Assembly (NCBI RefSeq): GCF_933775445.1
Contig: NC_065874.1
Span: 17,255,001 to 17,319,000, forward strand
DNA from: Argentina anserina
Lineage: Eukaryota; Streptophyta; Magnoliopsida; Rosales; Rosaceae
Reading direction: 5' to 3'
DNA length: 64,000 nucleotides
Part shown: one piece after another, positions 1-10,644 of the stretch
Numbering within the stretch: the stretch's first letter is position 1
Layout: every line of letters begins with the position of its first letter
The notes under the pieces: model-generated
Seen by the model: only the letters and a program-made list of their open reading frames with translations
Database searches by the model: none
What the model was told of the DNA's origin: nothing
Made by a program: the position numbers and the translations under genes

Positions 1-69
1 AATAAAAATGTGCCTTAGTTTTGATTACGAACCAATTGATAAAATGCTTTGCATGTAATGGTAACATAC
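1..69. other. Left flank of the Tat-I insertion, possibly intron of germin-like pseudogene 1
   Basis: AT-rich sequence without an ORF. Its last five bases (catac, 65-69) match, with one mismatch, the five bases after the other end of Tat-I (catat, 13063-13067), so before the insertion this stretch was joined to position 13063 onward. On the minus strand it would follow the apparent splice donor of germin-like pseudogene 1, so it may be that gene's intron. This is inference; the rest of the gene would lie outside the window. Confidence 0.5.
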
Positions 70-2102
70 TGTTGGGACAACAAAATCTGGGGTCTTGTTT
101 ACACAGCTTGTATACCTCCAATCCGATTAACCTGCACCAAACCAGGATTAAGGTCAAAGATCAGCGATGTGCTGTCCTATGACTCTGAAACTTAATTTAG
201 AATTTGAGTCAAGACTTAAGCTCATAGGTTAAGGGCTTAGGAATACGTTACCCTTTTTGGGAGGTTTCTAGGTGTCACTTCCCTTTTTCCAATATGGGAG
301 AGTAAGCCTGATTGGCGTATTTTCCCCGTCTTGGTGGCAACTTTTGATAGGAGCACTTTGTGCGACGTTCATAACATGTTTTTACTTCCATTTGTACTTT
401 ACTTAGCCCTTATTATTGTAGTGTTGAGTCATTGAGTCGAGTTAGGAGTCTTTGGTGGCATTAGTTGCTTTTTGGTGCTAAAACGGGTGTAAAATGCAGA
501 AATTATCGAGAGTACATAGAGTAGTATTCCTTATCAAACTAGGAAACCTAGTTGGGTTATGATTTTTATTATTCAACATTTTCTGTAACATTTGTGATTT
601 ATATTTATTATTTTCTTTCTTTATTTCAGAATTAAATGAGAGATAATGGCTTGGAAATTAAGGAAAGAAAGAGGAGGAGAAGGAAACAAAAGGAGAAAAA
701 GGAAAGAAGTAATTTAGTTTCTGAATGGGATGAAAAGGAAGAAGAATGCAGCCTTAAAGGAGGGAAGGTTCATCCGGCAATTAAAAGGAAAGAAGAAGAA
801 AAGAAGGAAAAAAAAGAAAAAAAAAAGAAATAGAGAATCAGCCCATCAAAACCCTAGCAGTCCCTCCTCTTCTCCTTCCTCTATAAAAGGCACGGCCTCC
901 CTCACAATTCACCATCACCATTCTCTCACAAATAAAGTCGAATTGCTGCCCAAAAACATCCAGAAAATTCAAGCACAAAACCTTCATCCATCATCACCAA
1001 ACCGTGCTCATCTTCCTCCTATACCAATTCGAATTCATCTTTGCTTCATCCTAGAAGGTTTCTAATGTGTGATTCATCCATGGCTTGTAATATTTCTTTT
1101 TATTTTCTGCAAATTTCGAATTCATTGTATGAATCATTGGATGTTATTTTCGGTTTCATATATGAAGAACATAAATTCAGACTTCTTTGGTTTTATGTTT
1201 TGATTGCATGAACTCATGAAATATGTGTGTATGCCATGTGTAGCATCTATGGGCAGTAGGATTTCGAAATTAATTTAGGTTTTATTTCAATTAATTCCTT
1301 GACTTTGTACGTCTAAATCAATGCTTGAGGAAGCCAAGGCCATGGTTCTCCTAAGGTTGTGATTTCATTCACCAAAGTATTCTTTGATTGAATATGCGCT
1401 TCGTATTTCAATTATAGATACTTATATAGGGTTGTGATAGTTCTAGGAATTTGCATGCTTAATCAAGATGAGTGACGCCATGCTTGCTTACATGTCTCCA
1501 ATTCGACTTAATGTGCTTATATGCTACTTTGTGTTTAACTAGTACGCTTCGTTATGTTGAACTCTCTTTAGCATATGTTTATGATTGAACGCTTCGTTGA
1601 TTCTAAATAATTAAGAAGTCTTAATGATTAGATGAACCGCTTCGGACTCTAATTAGAATTGGAATTGAAATGGACTTAGATATAATCGAAATAAGTCGCT
1701 GCCAATATGTTGTTCTATACGTGTTATACATGTTTCTTGAGTAGAATTCGTGTTTTGGTTATGTGATGAATGGTTGATCAATTTTATATAAGTAATTTAG
1801 GATTTATTTTAAGTAGTAGTTTTATAATCAATCTCAAATCCCCCAATAACATGATAAGTGTTGAGGCCCTTTTGATTCCCCAGACTGAACGATCCCTGCT
1901 TATTCTATACTAACGATGATGTTTTTCAGGGTATTTTATAGACGTTCTAACCAAACGCTCTATCAACTTTCGGCAGCATTGGCAGCAGTGCCTGAGCTAG
2001 GGTGGCGTGCCCTGCCCTGTCGGTTCAATACCTTGCCTTACTGGGTTGACTCTAGCTGGTCTGGCAACTAGAAATTACCCCATTCAGGAGGAGGTGTTAA
2101 CA
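70..2102 (-). repeat. 3' LTR of Tat-I, interrupted by family A copy A1
   Basis: Matches 10645-13062 over blocks near 100-250 and 250-345 and again at 1971-2102. Without A1 and its duplicated target the LTR is about 407 bp. The 3' LTR assignment follows from the minus-strand pol order. The adjoining polypurine tract (minus strand, 2116-2103) reads as purine-rich sequence ending in GGGAACT. Confidence 0.85.
345..1965 (+). mobile_element. Family A copy A1, solo-LTR-like, 1621 bp
   Basis: Starts TGATAG and ends CTATCA, flanked by a perfect 5-bp target duplication acttt (340-344 and 1966-1970). The uninterrupted site is visible in the other LTR around 12910. It carries a TATA-like CTATAAAAGG at about 881 and a purine-rich stretch (600-830) that keeps short frames open by chance. 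Near the end TACTAAC is followed by CAGG, as in A4. No gag or pol is seen, so a solo LTR or LTR-only element is the best reading. The parent lineage is uncertain, possibly Athila-like. Confidence 0.8.
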
Positions 2103-2116
2103 AGTTCCCAAATCTC
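2103..2116 (-). other. Polypurine tract of Tat-I
   Basis: On the minus strand, directly before the LTR start TGTTAACACC, the sequence is purine-rich (AGATTTGGGAACT). This is the expected place for the plus-strand primer of a Ty3/gypsy element in minus orientation. Confidence 0.55.
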
Positions 2117-2182
2117 CGGTCAAGGAGATTTCTTGGGTGGGGAGTTTAAGTTATCATTGCCGGTGGATTCCTCAGTTGGGGT

Positions 2183-2660
2183 AACCTAGGACCTCAGTGC
2201 GAGGTCCGGAGGCTGACTAGCAGTCGGAGCATCCATGGGTCTGGAGCAAATTGGTGAGCGACCTAGGATCTAGTGCTAGGCCTATAAGCTGACTGGCAAT
2301 CGGAGCATCCATAGGTCTAGAGGCAATATGGCGAGTGACCTGGGATCTCAGTGCTAGGCCCGAAGGTTGACTAGCAGTCGGAGGATGCATGGGTCCGGAG
2401 GCAATATGGCGAGTGATGTAAGATCTCAGTGTTAGGCCTGAAGGTTGACTGACAGTCGGAGGATCCATGGGTCCGAAGGCAATATGGTGAGTGATCTAGG
2501 ATCTCAGTGCTAGGCCAGGAGGTTAACTAACAATCAGAGCATCCATGGGTCCAGAACAAATTGGCAGGCGACATAGGATCTCAGTGCTAGGCTCGGAGGC
2601 TGACAGACAGTCGGAGCATCCATGGGTACAAAGGCAATATGGCGAGTCCCCAAGTCCCCA
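2183..2660. repeat. About six tandem copies of a 78-bp unit in the Tat-I 3' region
   Basis: Units repeat the phrases 'gtcggagcatccatgggtc', 'ggcaatatggcgagtga' and 'gatctcagtgctaggcc' at a spacing of about 78 bp, with 10-25% divergence by eye. The period is a multiple of three, which explains open minus-strand frames here (2217-2468). Position beside the 3' LTR parallels the 66-bp array of Tat-II and the 3' tandem repeats known in Tat-lineage elements. Confidence 0.85.
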
Positions 2661-2907
2661 GGCATGAAATGTCCAGAGCACAAATAACCAAAACCTATCA
2701 CGAGAAGTTGCCACCTTATCGTGGTTAGTCTGGCATTTATGGCAAAAGACAGGTGGTGGATCCGAAGACATAAGGCATCAGTGACGTTATTAGTCATTAT
2801 TTTCTAGGGTACCGAATGGGTATTGAAACGGTAGTGTTTATGGGAGGTTGGGAACGCGTTCAACGCTTGGGTTTGTGAAATGAAGAGGTCGAGAGTTAGT
2901 GGGGGCG

Positions 2908-5260
2908 TGATGGGAGCATATAATGCAACGTTCTTAATATGTTATCTCTCTCATTTAATTTAGTTATTCTCATAATAATGTCAATTTAGTTATTGTTTTT
3001 AGGTATATTGGAGAAAAATAAGAAGAATATATGTTTAAAGAAGAAAAAAGAGAAAATAAAACCCGGAATCAAGATTCTCTCTCTGCAGAACAGTCAACTT
3101 CGACAGATCATAACAGGCAAACTATATGGAGGATATGCATAATATATCGATGGAAAGCCCTATGAGTCTAGTTTCGAGAACCGTTAGAATCGCAGACATA
3201 TCATATTTTTCTGGAGGGAGTTATGTGCGATTTAGGGGACCAGAGATCAGACTGTTCGAGAAATCTGATATTGGACCGGTTTGTGTAGCTGAGCACCAAT
3301 TCACTTCTAAACCGGCAAGAAGATCTCCTAACCATAAAGGGAAGTTGATGTGGGTGTGATTATATTAAAGTATCTGTAAAGAAAATCCGGCCGTCCAACG
3401 TCATTAAATTTCAAGGGTTGTGATCTAATCTTAAACCCTGACTTCTCTCTATATAGGGGCTGAAACCAATGAATTTGGGACCTCCTTTTTGCCGCACAAA
3501 ATTCTTCTTCTTCTGCTCTTCTTTATTCCGTCCTATCTCCTCTCCACAAAGCTCTTTGTTTAAGTTTTTCTATTTCCCGTTGTCCATAGACATAGTTTGT
3601 GATAGTTCAAACTTTCATTGGCGTGATTCAAGCGTGTTGAAGAATAAGAAGTGTAAACTATGACATTTTTTTGTTATCTATTTTAATTTTAATATATTTC
3701 ATTGTTCGTTCTTCTCATTCTTTGTGTTGTGATTGTTATCTAGCTACCTAAAGCATGTTGTTTCGCTTATAAGTACTTATGATTTTATGTTCTTCATCTA
3801 GAATGTTTCAATGACTTAGGTTGTCAGTGGCATGTTCAGATTTAAGTAAAATTGGTAGAGATTAATCATAGGTTGCATTCTAACGTATAAATTATTAGAG
3901 GCGTGCTCGGATTTGTGTGTTAATATGTCCAAATTGTACTTGAACTTAATAATTCATGTAATATGGAGCGTGTTTGTGTTACATGGAATTTCCCTAGTTT
4001 TTTCAAAGGCGTTCTCGGGTACTTGAGATAGTTATTTAAGACATGAGAGCTTAACTTGACCATGTGAGTTTTTTTCTCTTGAATTTGGCTTAGATACGAA
4101 ATAAGCATGCCTAGGGTTGCTAGATTCTCGTATGTGTATTCTTGTGTTTTTCCTTGTTTTGTTTGCACTTAAGGATAGTCAACTGTATATATGTTTATAA
4201 TTTATTTCTTTCTCATATGAATTGAAGGTCAAAATCACAATTTCAAACCAAATTATCTCTTGTAAATATTGTAAATATTCTTTTACTAACGCTTTATCTC
4301 GCAGGAGTACCCTCAATCACCGACCTATAACGATAACCCTTACTAACCACTATACTATCTCCTACATGGTTTTATTAATGGCCTTAAACCGTTCCATTAA
4401 ATGGTGCTGTTGCGGGGGATTGTAAAATCCCTTGCTTGCTTTTGCATTATATTTTTGTAGATATATGTTTTCTGTAATTGTAAATTGTGTGTACTTCATA
4501 AGATTTTTCTTGAGTTGATGAATTAAAACGAACTTAGACATAATATTTGACAATATGTTGGATTTATCAAGCTAGTTTTCGTTTCTCTTCTCCCCTTAAC
4601 TTGTGCTTGATATCATTGAATGACGTTTGACATGTTTGTGACTTATATATCGATGACATTCTAATTACTCTTCTTTGACTATTGATCATTGCATCTTAAT
4701 CATCTCATTAAAATTGCATTTATTATCAATTCCATTCACTTTGCATCTCATTCATGTTGCATTTTTAAATTCCATAGAATATTATATGGCTAGAGAAACA
4801 TAGTCTCTCAAAGAGCTAAGGTCCTCTATTATGCTTCGTAGGTTCATACCTTCACTAATGATTTTTCTTGAGGTTATACAGATTTAGATAGTGAAGTGAC
4901 CAGCAGCGAGCTCATAATGCATCACATCTAAAATGATTAAAAGGAAAACTCGGTCTAAGGTATCAAACTTTAAACTTAAGCGCTTCTTGGGAGGCAACCC
5001 AATTTTTGTTCTCTACCCTCTACTCTTTTATTTGGCTAGTATTTTTGTTCTTTTTTATGTGTTTTGTGCGTGTGTAGGTTAGTTGTCAGGAAAAAGTGGA
5101 GAAAATCCAATATTTTCGTCCAAATAAAATTTGACAGATAAAGTTAGTCGACTTTGACGGGATGTATCTCACAGTTCGGACTGAATTAGGAGATGTGTTT
5201 TATATTGACAGAAGGGTCTGAGTCTAGTTTATGTAAATCTGGATCATTCACAGTTACAAT
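2908..5260 (+). mobile_element. Family A copy A2, right end unresolved
   Basis: Starts TGATGGGAGC and continues ACGTTCTTAATATG like A3 and A4. The conserved block (3093-3180, ending GAGTCTAGTTTC) and a TATA-like CTATATAGG near 3450 follow. At about 4980 the text 'cttcttgggaggcaaccca' appears, a phrase I associate with the region downstream of pol in Athila-type Ty3/gypsy elements. A second version of the conserved block lies at 5145-5232. I could not find the matching target duplication (left flank gggcg), so the right limit is approximate and there may be more than one fragment. Confidence 0.55.
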
Positions 5261-5269
5261 TTTTCTTGC

Positions 5270-6262
5270 AACGGCTCCGGTTCATGGTATGATGTTGCAG
5301 AGGAAGAAACCGGGTGTGTACAACAACACCCCGGATGAGGAGGTTCTCCGGGCACTAGAGCAGGATGCCAATGTTGAGCGGGAATGGAATTGTGCCTAGG
5401 TCGGAGGACATTAACGAGGCCGGTTTCTTCCGAATATTGCTTCCCCGGGGAGAGTACAACGTTCTCCTGACCAAGGTTGCTTCGTACTGGGGGTTACCCC
5501 TACTGGGGACCCTCTGGAAGGGCCGGTCGACACGGAGGAGGAAGAAGTAGAAGAGGTGATTGTGGAGCTAAAAGAGCGAGAAGCTGAACCAGAAAAGGAA
5601 GAAGTCCTCGTGGAAGACGTAGAGGATTCAGGGGAAGACCAAATAGAGGATGCCTAGGGCTGGGAGAAAATTGTTACGCCTAACTCATAACTAGTCGTTG
5701 TGGTTACACTCACTCCAATCGAGAATAAGGGCACCCTGGTCGGAGATACGGCTGAGTCAGTGCCGAATATGCTGGCGCCTATTCTGCTCCTCGAACTTAT
5801 CAATATGGAGGGGGTTTTGGGAGCAGCTGGGGCTAGCTGCAACATTCTCTGGGCAGGGGGTGAAAAGGGCATGTGAGGAAGAAGAGGGATATGGCGGGAG
5901 CAAGAGGGTGAGGAAGTCTAAGTCTGCCAACGGGGAGGTCCAGAGCAATATTACTGCAGGGCTGGCTGGGATCGAGGAGTTAGAACCGCATGTACTCCAT
6001 ACGGTGGAGGATATGCGCCATAGGTACCAAGGGCCAACTCTGTGAGATAGCGACGACCCGGTAGAGAACTTCCGGGAGAAGGAGAAGAAGCTCACAGGTG
6101 AGTATATTTCTCCAGTTTTGCTCCTTATGTTTCTTTCTTTATATTTTTGGTTGTTGTCTAACCAAGTGTGGTTACAGGTTGTGGACGGAATGTATGGCGC
6201 TCACGACGATCTCCTGGCCCATTTTGAAGCTGAAGAAGTGGGATGTCTGAGAGAATGAGTTC
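5270..6262 (+). pseudogene. Antisense ORF of Tat-I, broken
   Basis: Plus-strand coding-like sequence runs against the direction of pol. One frame gives an acidic stretch (5515-5655) rich in Glu and Asp that ends in a stop. Another gives an arginine/lysine-rich segment around 5870-5930 on the plus strand. A good intron pair is present: donor AG|GTGAGT at 6098 and acceptor TTACAG ending at 6177. After it a frame reads DGMYGAHDDLLAHFEAEE before a stop near 6260. Position after the pol genes and opposite strand match the antisense ORF known from Tat-lineage elements such as Retand. Frameshifts at about 5400, 5530 and 5650 make it a pseudogene. I do not recognise a domain here. Confidence 0.5.
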
Positions 6263-6470
6263 GTGGAGAGGTTGGAACCGGAGAGACAATGATGGAGATT
6301 GGGACTGAAGGTTTGTTATTGTAGTCGGTGTATTGGTGACATTGCATGCATAAGCCTACTATAGCTTTAGAGTATGCCTCCATGGTTGGCCAGTAATACC
6401 CATTCTAGAGCACCTTGAAAGCTAGGTTTCTTGCTCCAACATGATTAACGTAGATGCCGCCAGGAAGAGA
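6200..6470 (-). pseudogene. Integrase N-terminal zinc-domain remnant of Tat-I
   Basis: On the minus strand one frame reads GGIYVNHVGARNLAFKVL, a stop, GYYWPTMEAYSKAI and then CMQC. This is the H-H-C-C arrangement of the retroviral-type integrase zinc domain (PF17921 type). It has an internal stop, and no DDE core follows: the sequence passes straight into the antisense ORF region. A deletion of the integrase core is therefore likely. Confidence 0.7.
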
Positions 6471-6882
6471 AATCAATACCCGGCAACCTTATTCTGGCGT
6501 AAGACACTTGAGTAGGGGGAAACGACTATCCTCTCCTGAAAAGGCGGCCGTCCTGGACCATAAAAAGGGCGGCCTTGTGCTGTAGTCGCTTGGCATCGGA
6601 TTCATCCTCGAAAAAAATTCCCCTATATCAAATACTCAACAAAAGGGTTCATCCATAATGGTGGCGGAAGATGTTCTACTGCAAATATTTCAGAATAAAG
6701 TTTAGAGATGCTGGGTTTATCCAAGGATAAAGTTCTACTGCAAAATATTTCAGAATAAAGTTTGAATAAAGTTCTACTGCAAATATTTCAGAATAAAGTT
6801 TGAATAAGGTTCTACTGCAAATATTTCAGAGTAAAGTCTGGTGGAATAAATTTGGCTATGAAATCCATTGATGCCTGTCTTT

Positions 6883-7107
6883 TCAACGCCGTTCGAGACT
6901 TAAAGTGGATGGCCCATTGTACCAACCTCCCTGAAGTTTCAGGTTTCTAGAGGACCTGCCGGAGTGGCTAGTTTGATAGAAATGGATAGTGTGCGGTTGA
7001 AAATACTGGCGGAGCCGTCGAGCTGCAATGATCAAGGTCAGGGCGAGTTTCTCAATTTTCGGATACCTGGTCTCGGCATCATTCAAACCCTTGCCACTAT
7101 AGTACAC
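6883..7107 (-). pseudogene. RNase H fragment of Tat-I pol
   Basis: The minus-strand frame contains YYSGKGLNDAETRYPKIEKLAL followed by RRLRQYFQPHTI, the usual start of the Ty3/gypsy RNase H that follows RT. It ends in unrelated sequence. Three short near-repeats of 'aaagttctactgcaaa' at 6670-6830 show later small duplications beside it. Confidence 0.7.
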
Positions 7108-7258
7108 TTGGAGCTCTTTGCTATTCTCCTACCAGACCAGGGCGGTGCTTAGCGCTATCTGGCAGACAGACAAATATAGGTACAAAACTTCTCCCTGTTC
7201 CAGAGTAGAGAGCGCTGGGACAAAGGAAAATTATACCTTGAGGCTCAAAAAAGCTTCC

Positions 7259-7760
7259 TCATGTTCTAAGCCCCACATTATTTTCTCCCGATGTTGAGTT
7301 TAGAGATCCAAAAAAATGGGCACAGTTATCCGTGAGACGAGAGAAGAACCGGTTCAGGGCTGCTACCCGGCCTGTGAGACACTGGACCTGATTTCGGGCC
7401 ATGTTTAATATAGCCTGGACGTTTTTCGGATTGGCCTCAATGCCTCTTTTATTAACCATGAACCCCAAGAATTTTCCGCCAGCCATGACTACTCAGCCGC
7501 ATACCATGGTGGAAAAAGTATGGAGAAAATTTTGTCCAAGTTGGAAATATGTTTGAAGGTGGTATTGTTTATTATCACCATGTCATCCATGTAAACCTCC
7601 ACAGTCCGGCCAGTCTCTTGTTCGAACATTCGGGTTACACCTCTTTGATATGTTGCTCCCCTATTTTCCAGTCTGAATGGCATGACTTGGTAGCAATATA
7701 AACCCTTTTCAGTCACAAAAGCAGTGTGCTCTTGGTTGTCTGGGTGTATCTTGATCTAAT
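7259..7760 (-). pseudogene. Reverse transcriptase fragment of Tat-I pol
   Basis: Two minus-strand frames cover RT. The first (7716-7489) has GLYCYQVMPFRLENRGATYQ and the catalytic YMDDM (about 7579-7593). The second (7486-7259) has KFLGFMVNKRGIEANPKN, the usual block after the catalytic aspartates. A frameshift or stop separates them and the fingers region upstream (to about 8380) is only weakly readable. The catalytic residues survive but no continuous frame does. Confidence 0.85.
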
Positions 7761-8551
7761 TAGAGCCTGTATAGGCGTCCAAAGAGCTTAAAAGGTCGTA
7801 CTCGGCCTTGGCGTCAACCAATTGGTCTGTATGGGGGAGGGGGAACTATCAATTGGGCAGGCCTAATTCAAATTTGTGTCGTCCGCACACATCCGCCAAG
7901 ACCAATTTGACTTTTTAACCATCACGACATTGGAGACCCAAGTCAAGTAGTGAACTTCACGGATAAACTTGATATCCCGGAGCTGCTGAACCTCTGTCTG
8001 AATGGTCTGATATTTCTCTTGGGTGAAGGCTCGGCTCTTCTGGCAAACTGGTTTGGGGCCCTAGAGAATATTGAGCTTGTGAGAGATGAAATTGGTCGAA
8101 ATGTCAGACATATCCGTGTACGACTAGGCGAAATATGTTTGTGGTGCCAGAGGTATACGATGAACTTGCCCCGGAGGATGGGTGTTAATTTGGTTTCAAT
8201 CAGGATGTTTCTATCCAGGTGGGCATCAGAGAGGCATATACATTCCGTCTCGTCCACCGACGTCGAGCGAGCCCGAGGGGGGTGCTTGTTGAGCTTCATG
8301 GCCCCCATTTTGGAATGTTGCTCCGCTCTGGGATTATCACGAGGATAGTCTATAACTTCGACCGGAGTTAAAGGCATCATTTCATGGCGGCCTTACTTGG
8401 CGGTAATGAGATCAAGGTGATTCTAGAGCGTGTCCATTCTATCACCGGAGATCATTAAGATCCTACCCCAGGTGGGTACTTTCAACAGGAGCATGTAATC
8501 GACAATGACGCACTAGAGTCCCCATAAGACATTCCGGCCTAAGATGATCTT

Positions 8552-8779
8552 TTAGAAGGAATGGCAGTCAACGATAAGGAATTTCTTGGTTATCGTTGTC
8601 TGTTTTGACCCATGGCCAAATGTGATTGTTAGGCGATCCGATTCGAGGGGTTCGACAATCTCCCTTGAGAAACTATCCAGCGGCTCATGGTTTCTGTAGA
8701 GTTTCGCCCAGTATCTATTAAGTGTGCAGTAGCAATTGGTGAACATGACACTGACAGTTGCCCATGTATCAACCATCAC
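8552..8779 (-). pseudogene. Aspartic protease fragment of Tat-I
   Basis: The minus-strand frame has VDTWATVSVMF close to its start, where the family has a D-T/S-G-A/S active-site motif. The catalytic-loop glycine is replaced by Trp. A following segment reads REIVEPLESDRLTITFG, typical of the flap-side region. It lies between gag and RT, as expected for Ty3/gypsy. Confidence 0.65.
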
Positions 8780-8899
8780 GCATAGTGATCTATTTGCAAT
8801 CTGATCAGTAGAGGATCGTTCTGGGCGGCCCGGACAACGGTTTCCCGGCTAGAGAACTGAATTGTTTCCTAAGCAGCTGGGCGGCCCTAACCCCCTGGC

Positions 8900-10113
8900 G
8901 GAGCTCGAAAAGCTCCAAAGTTTTCTAGCACTTGACCGATTTATGAGGCAGCGTTTGGAGGGCTCCGCCCCACAAAGTCAGGATCCATTTGAAAACATGG
9001 ATCGCAATGGAATTAGTCCCCATGGTCCTATACTTCTCTAGCCTTCCGACCTGGACCAGTTCCTGAATGGCGCTTCTGAGGACGTAACACACATCCGTGT
9101 CATGTCCTTTGTCCGCGTGGTAGACGCAATATTTACCGGTACCGGAGCGAGACGGCCGCTTGGCATATATTCACCTCTGGGGCGGTGGTAGGAGATCCTT
9201 ATTGCGTTTATATATCTCTGTGTAGGACATGGTGAGATTCGTGAAAACTTCATTCTGAAGATGATTCACTAGTCTTTGCCACGGTGGGGATTTACAGTCC
9301 CAGACCGGATATGGGTCCGCTCGGTCCCGATTATCACGCCGGTCCCGGTTATCACGTCTCATGTCGCGTTGCAAGTCTCTCTCCCGGGGGGTGGCCTGTC
9401 AATGCAAGTCTCGAGAGTCATTCATGTCCTGGGCAGTTTGTTCCCATGCCCTTGGCCCGAGCGAACCGGATAGCTTTCTTGAGAGGAAGAACCCGAGGCA
9501 TTGGGGTTTCCATAGGTGTGGTATTCAGCTTGAGCCCATTGGGTGACTGTTTCCATTAGCGCCTCATAAGAGGGGGGGGGGGAGGGCTCTAATTAATCTT
9601 TAGGAGGAACATCCCCGGTTTGATAGCTTGACGAAATGCCACTTCCGCGATGGTGTAATCGAAGTTGGGGCACTACACCGTGGCGGTCTGCGATCTGGAC
9701 ACAAAATCTCGTAGGCTATCTTCCTTCCTATATTGGATCTTGGTTGGAGGAGTGGTAGATGATGTATGGAAAATAAATCAATTGAAGAACTTCTCCTTAA
9801 GTTGCCCAAGGTTTTCCACTGAGTTTAGCGGGAGGTTCATAAACCAGCTCAATGCCTCATCCGAGAGAGTTTCTTGAAATGCATGACAGACCATGGCATC
9901 AGAGTATATGGTGCATGTCAGGGTAGATTGGAAATTTTCTACGTGAGTCCATGGATCCGAACACCCGTTATACTTGGTGATTTTAAGAGGCTTGTTTCCG
10001 GCCGATTGGCGCTCGGCTTGTACCTGCGGGGTGAAAGGCCCCGCGTGGCCGCCACATCCTCCATGCAGTGGTCGTCGCATACTCCAGGTCTCAATTACAT
10101 CCACCCTAGGCAA
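8900..10113 (-). pseudogene. gag region of Tat-I, frameshifted
   Basis: The first minus-strand frame (10113-9778) contains PLKITKYNGCSDPWTHVENF and CHAFQETLSDEALSWFMNLP, the core of the plant Retrotrans_gag domain (PF03732). Further fragments in other frames follow to about 9040, including an arginine/aspartate-rich segment near 9370-9280 typical of the region before the zinc knuckle. Several frameshifts break it. Confidence 0.8.
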
Positions 10114-10621
10114 GGTGTTTAGTGTTTCGCTTGCTTGTAAGAAGAGCTGGATTTGGAGATCTAACGTAGGTGGGGGCTCAGTCCAAGCATTTTGATCGGA
10201 GCTCTGATTGCTCTCATGGTTCCCGAAGCCTGATTCGCCTATGAGCTGTGGCGTGGGAGGGGCCCTAAGCTTAGAGTGAGGAACTATTGGTGCATGGCCA
10301 CCGTATTTGTCCCCATGTGATTTTCCAAGGTGGCACGGAGAAATTGTTGTTTCTTCTCGAGCTCTACCAACTGGGCCAAGGCGGCCCGGGAGTTCTACCG
10401 TTCCTCATCCCTTTCGGCTTGGAGTCTTTGGATGTCTCGGAGGGCTATTTCCAGGGCAGTAGCAGGGTCGGTGAAATGGACCCGAGACGATCCCCCGACA
10501 TCGTTCGTTTGGTTGAACCGTTGAACAGGCCGCCGGTTTCATCATCATTGTCCCGGGGGGACCAGTCAGTTTTGTTCTCGTTTATGAGTACCATTGCTGG
10601 AATGGACGAGCTACACTTACG

Positions 10622-10644
10622 AGGACCTTCCTTCTAGCGTCAAC
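10622..10644 (-). other. Primer-binding site of Tat-I
   Basis: On the minus strand, just after the 5' LTR ends in CCCAACA, the sequence reads TTGACGCTAGAAGGAAGG. This is one change from TTGGCGCTAGAAGG-type primer-binding sites common after plant Tat-type LTRs. Confidence 0.6.

Noticed and set aside
636..1065. Two plus frames of 65 and 111 residues
   Set aside because: They lie inside the solo-LTR-like copy A1, in a purine-rich stretch then its CT-rich leader. Lys/Glu/Arg low complexity explains the open frame.
2217..2797. Minus frames of 82-87 residues with repeated PTASQPSGLALRS
   Set aside because: They are translations of the 78-bp tandem array, open because the unit is a multiple of three.
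7950..8380. Overlapping frames on both strands, 132 and 145 residues
   Set aside because: They fall in the decayed region between protease and RT of Tat-I. Neither shows a clear domain; the plus frame is a shadow.
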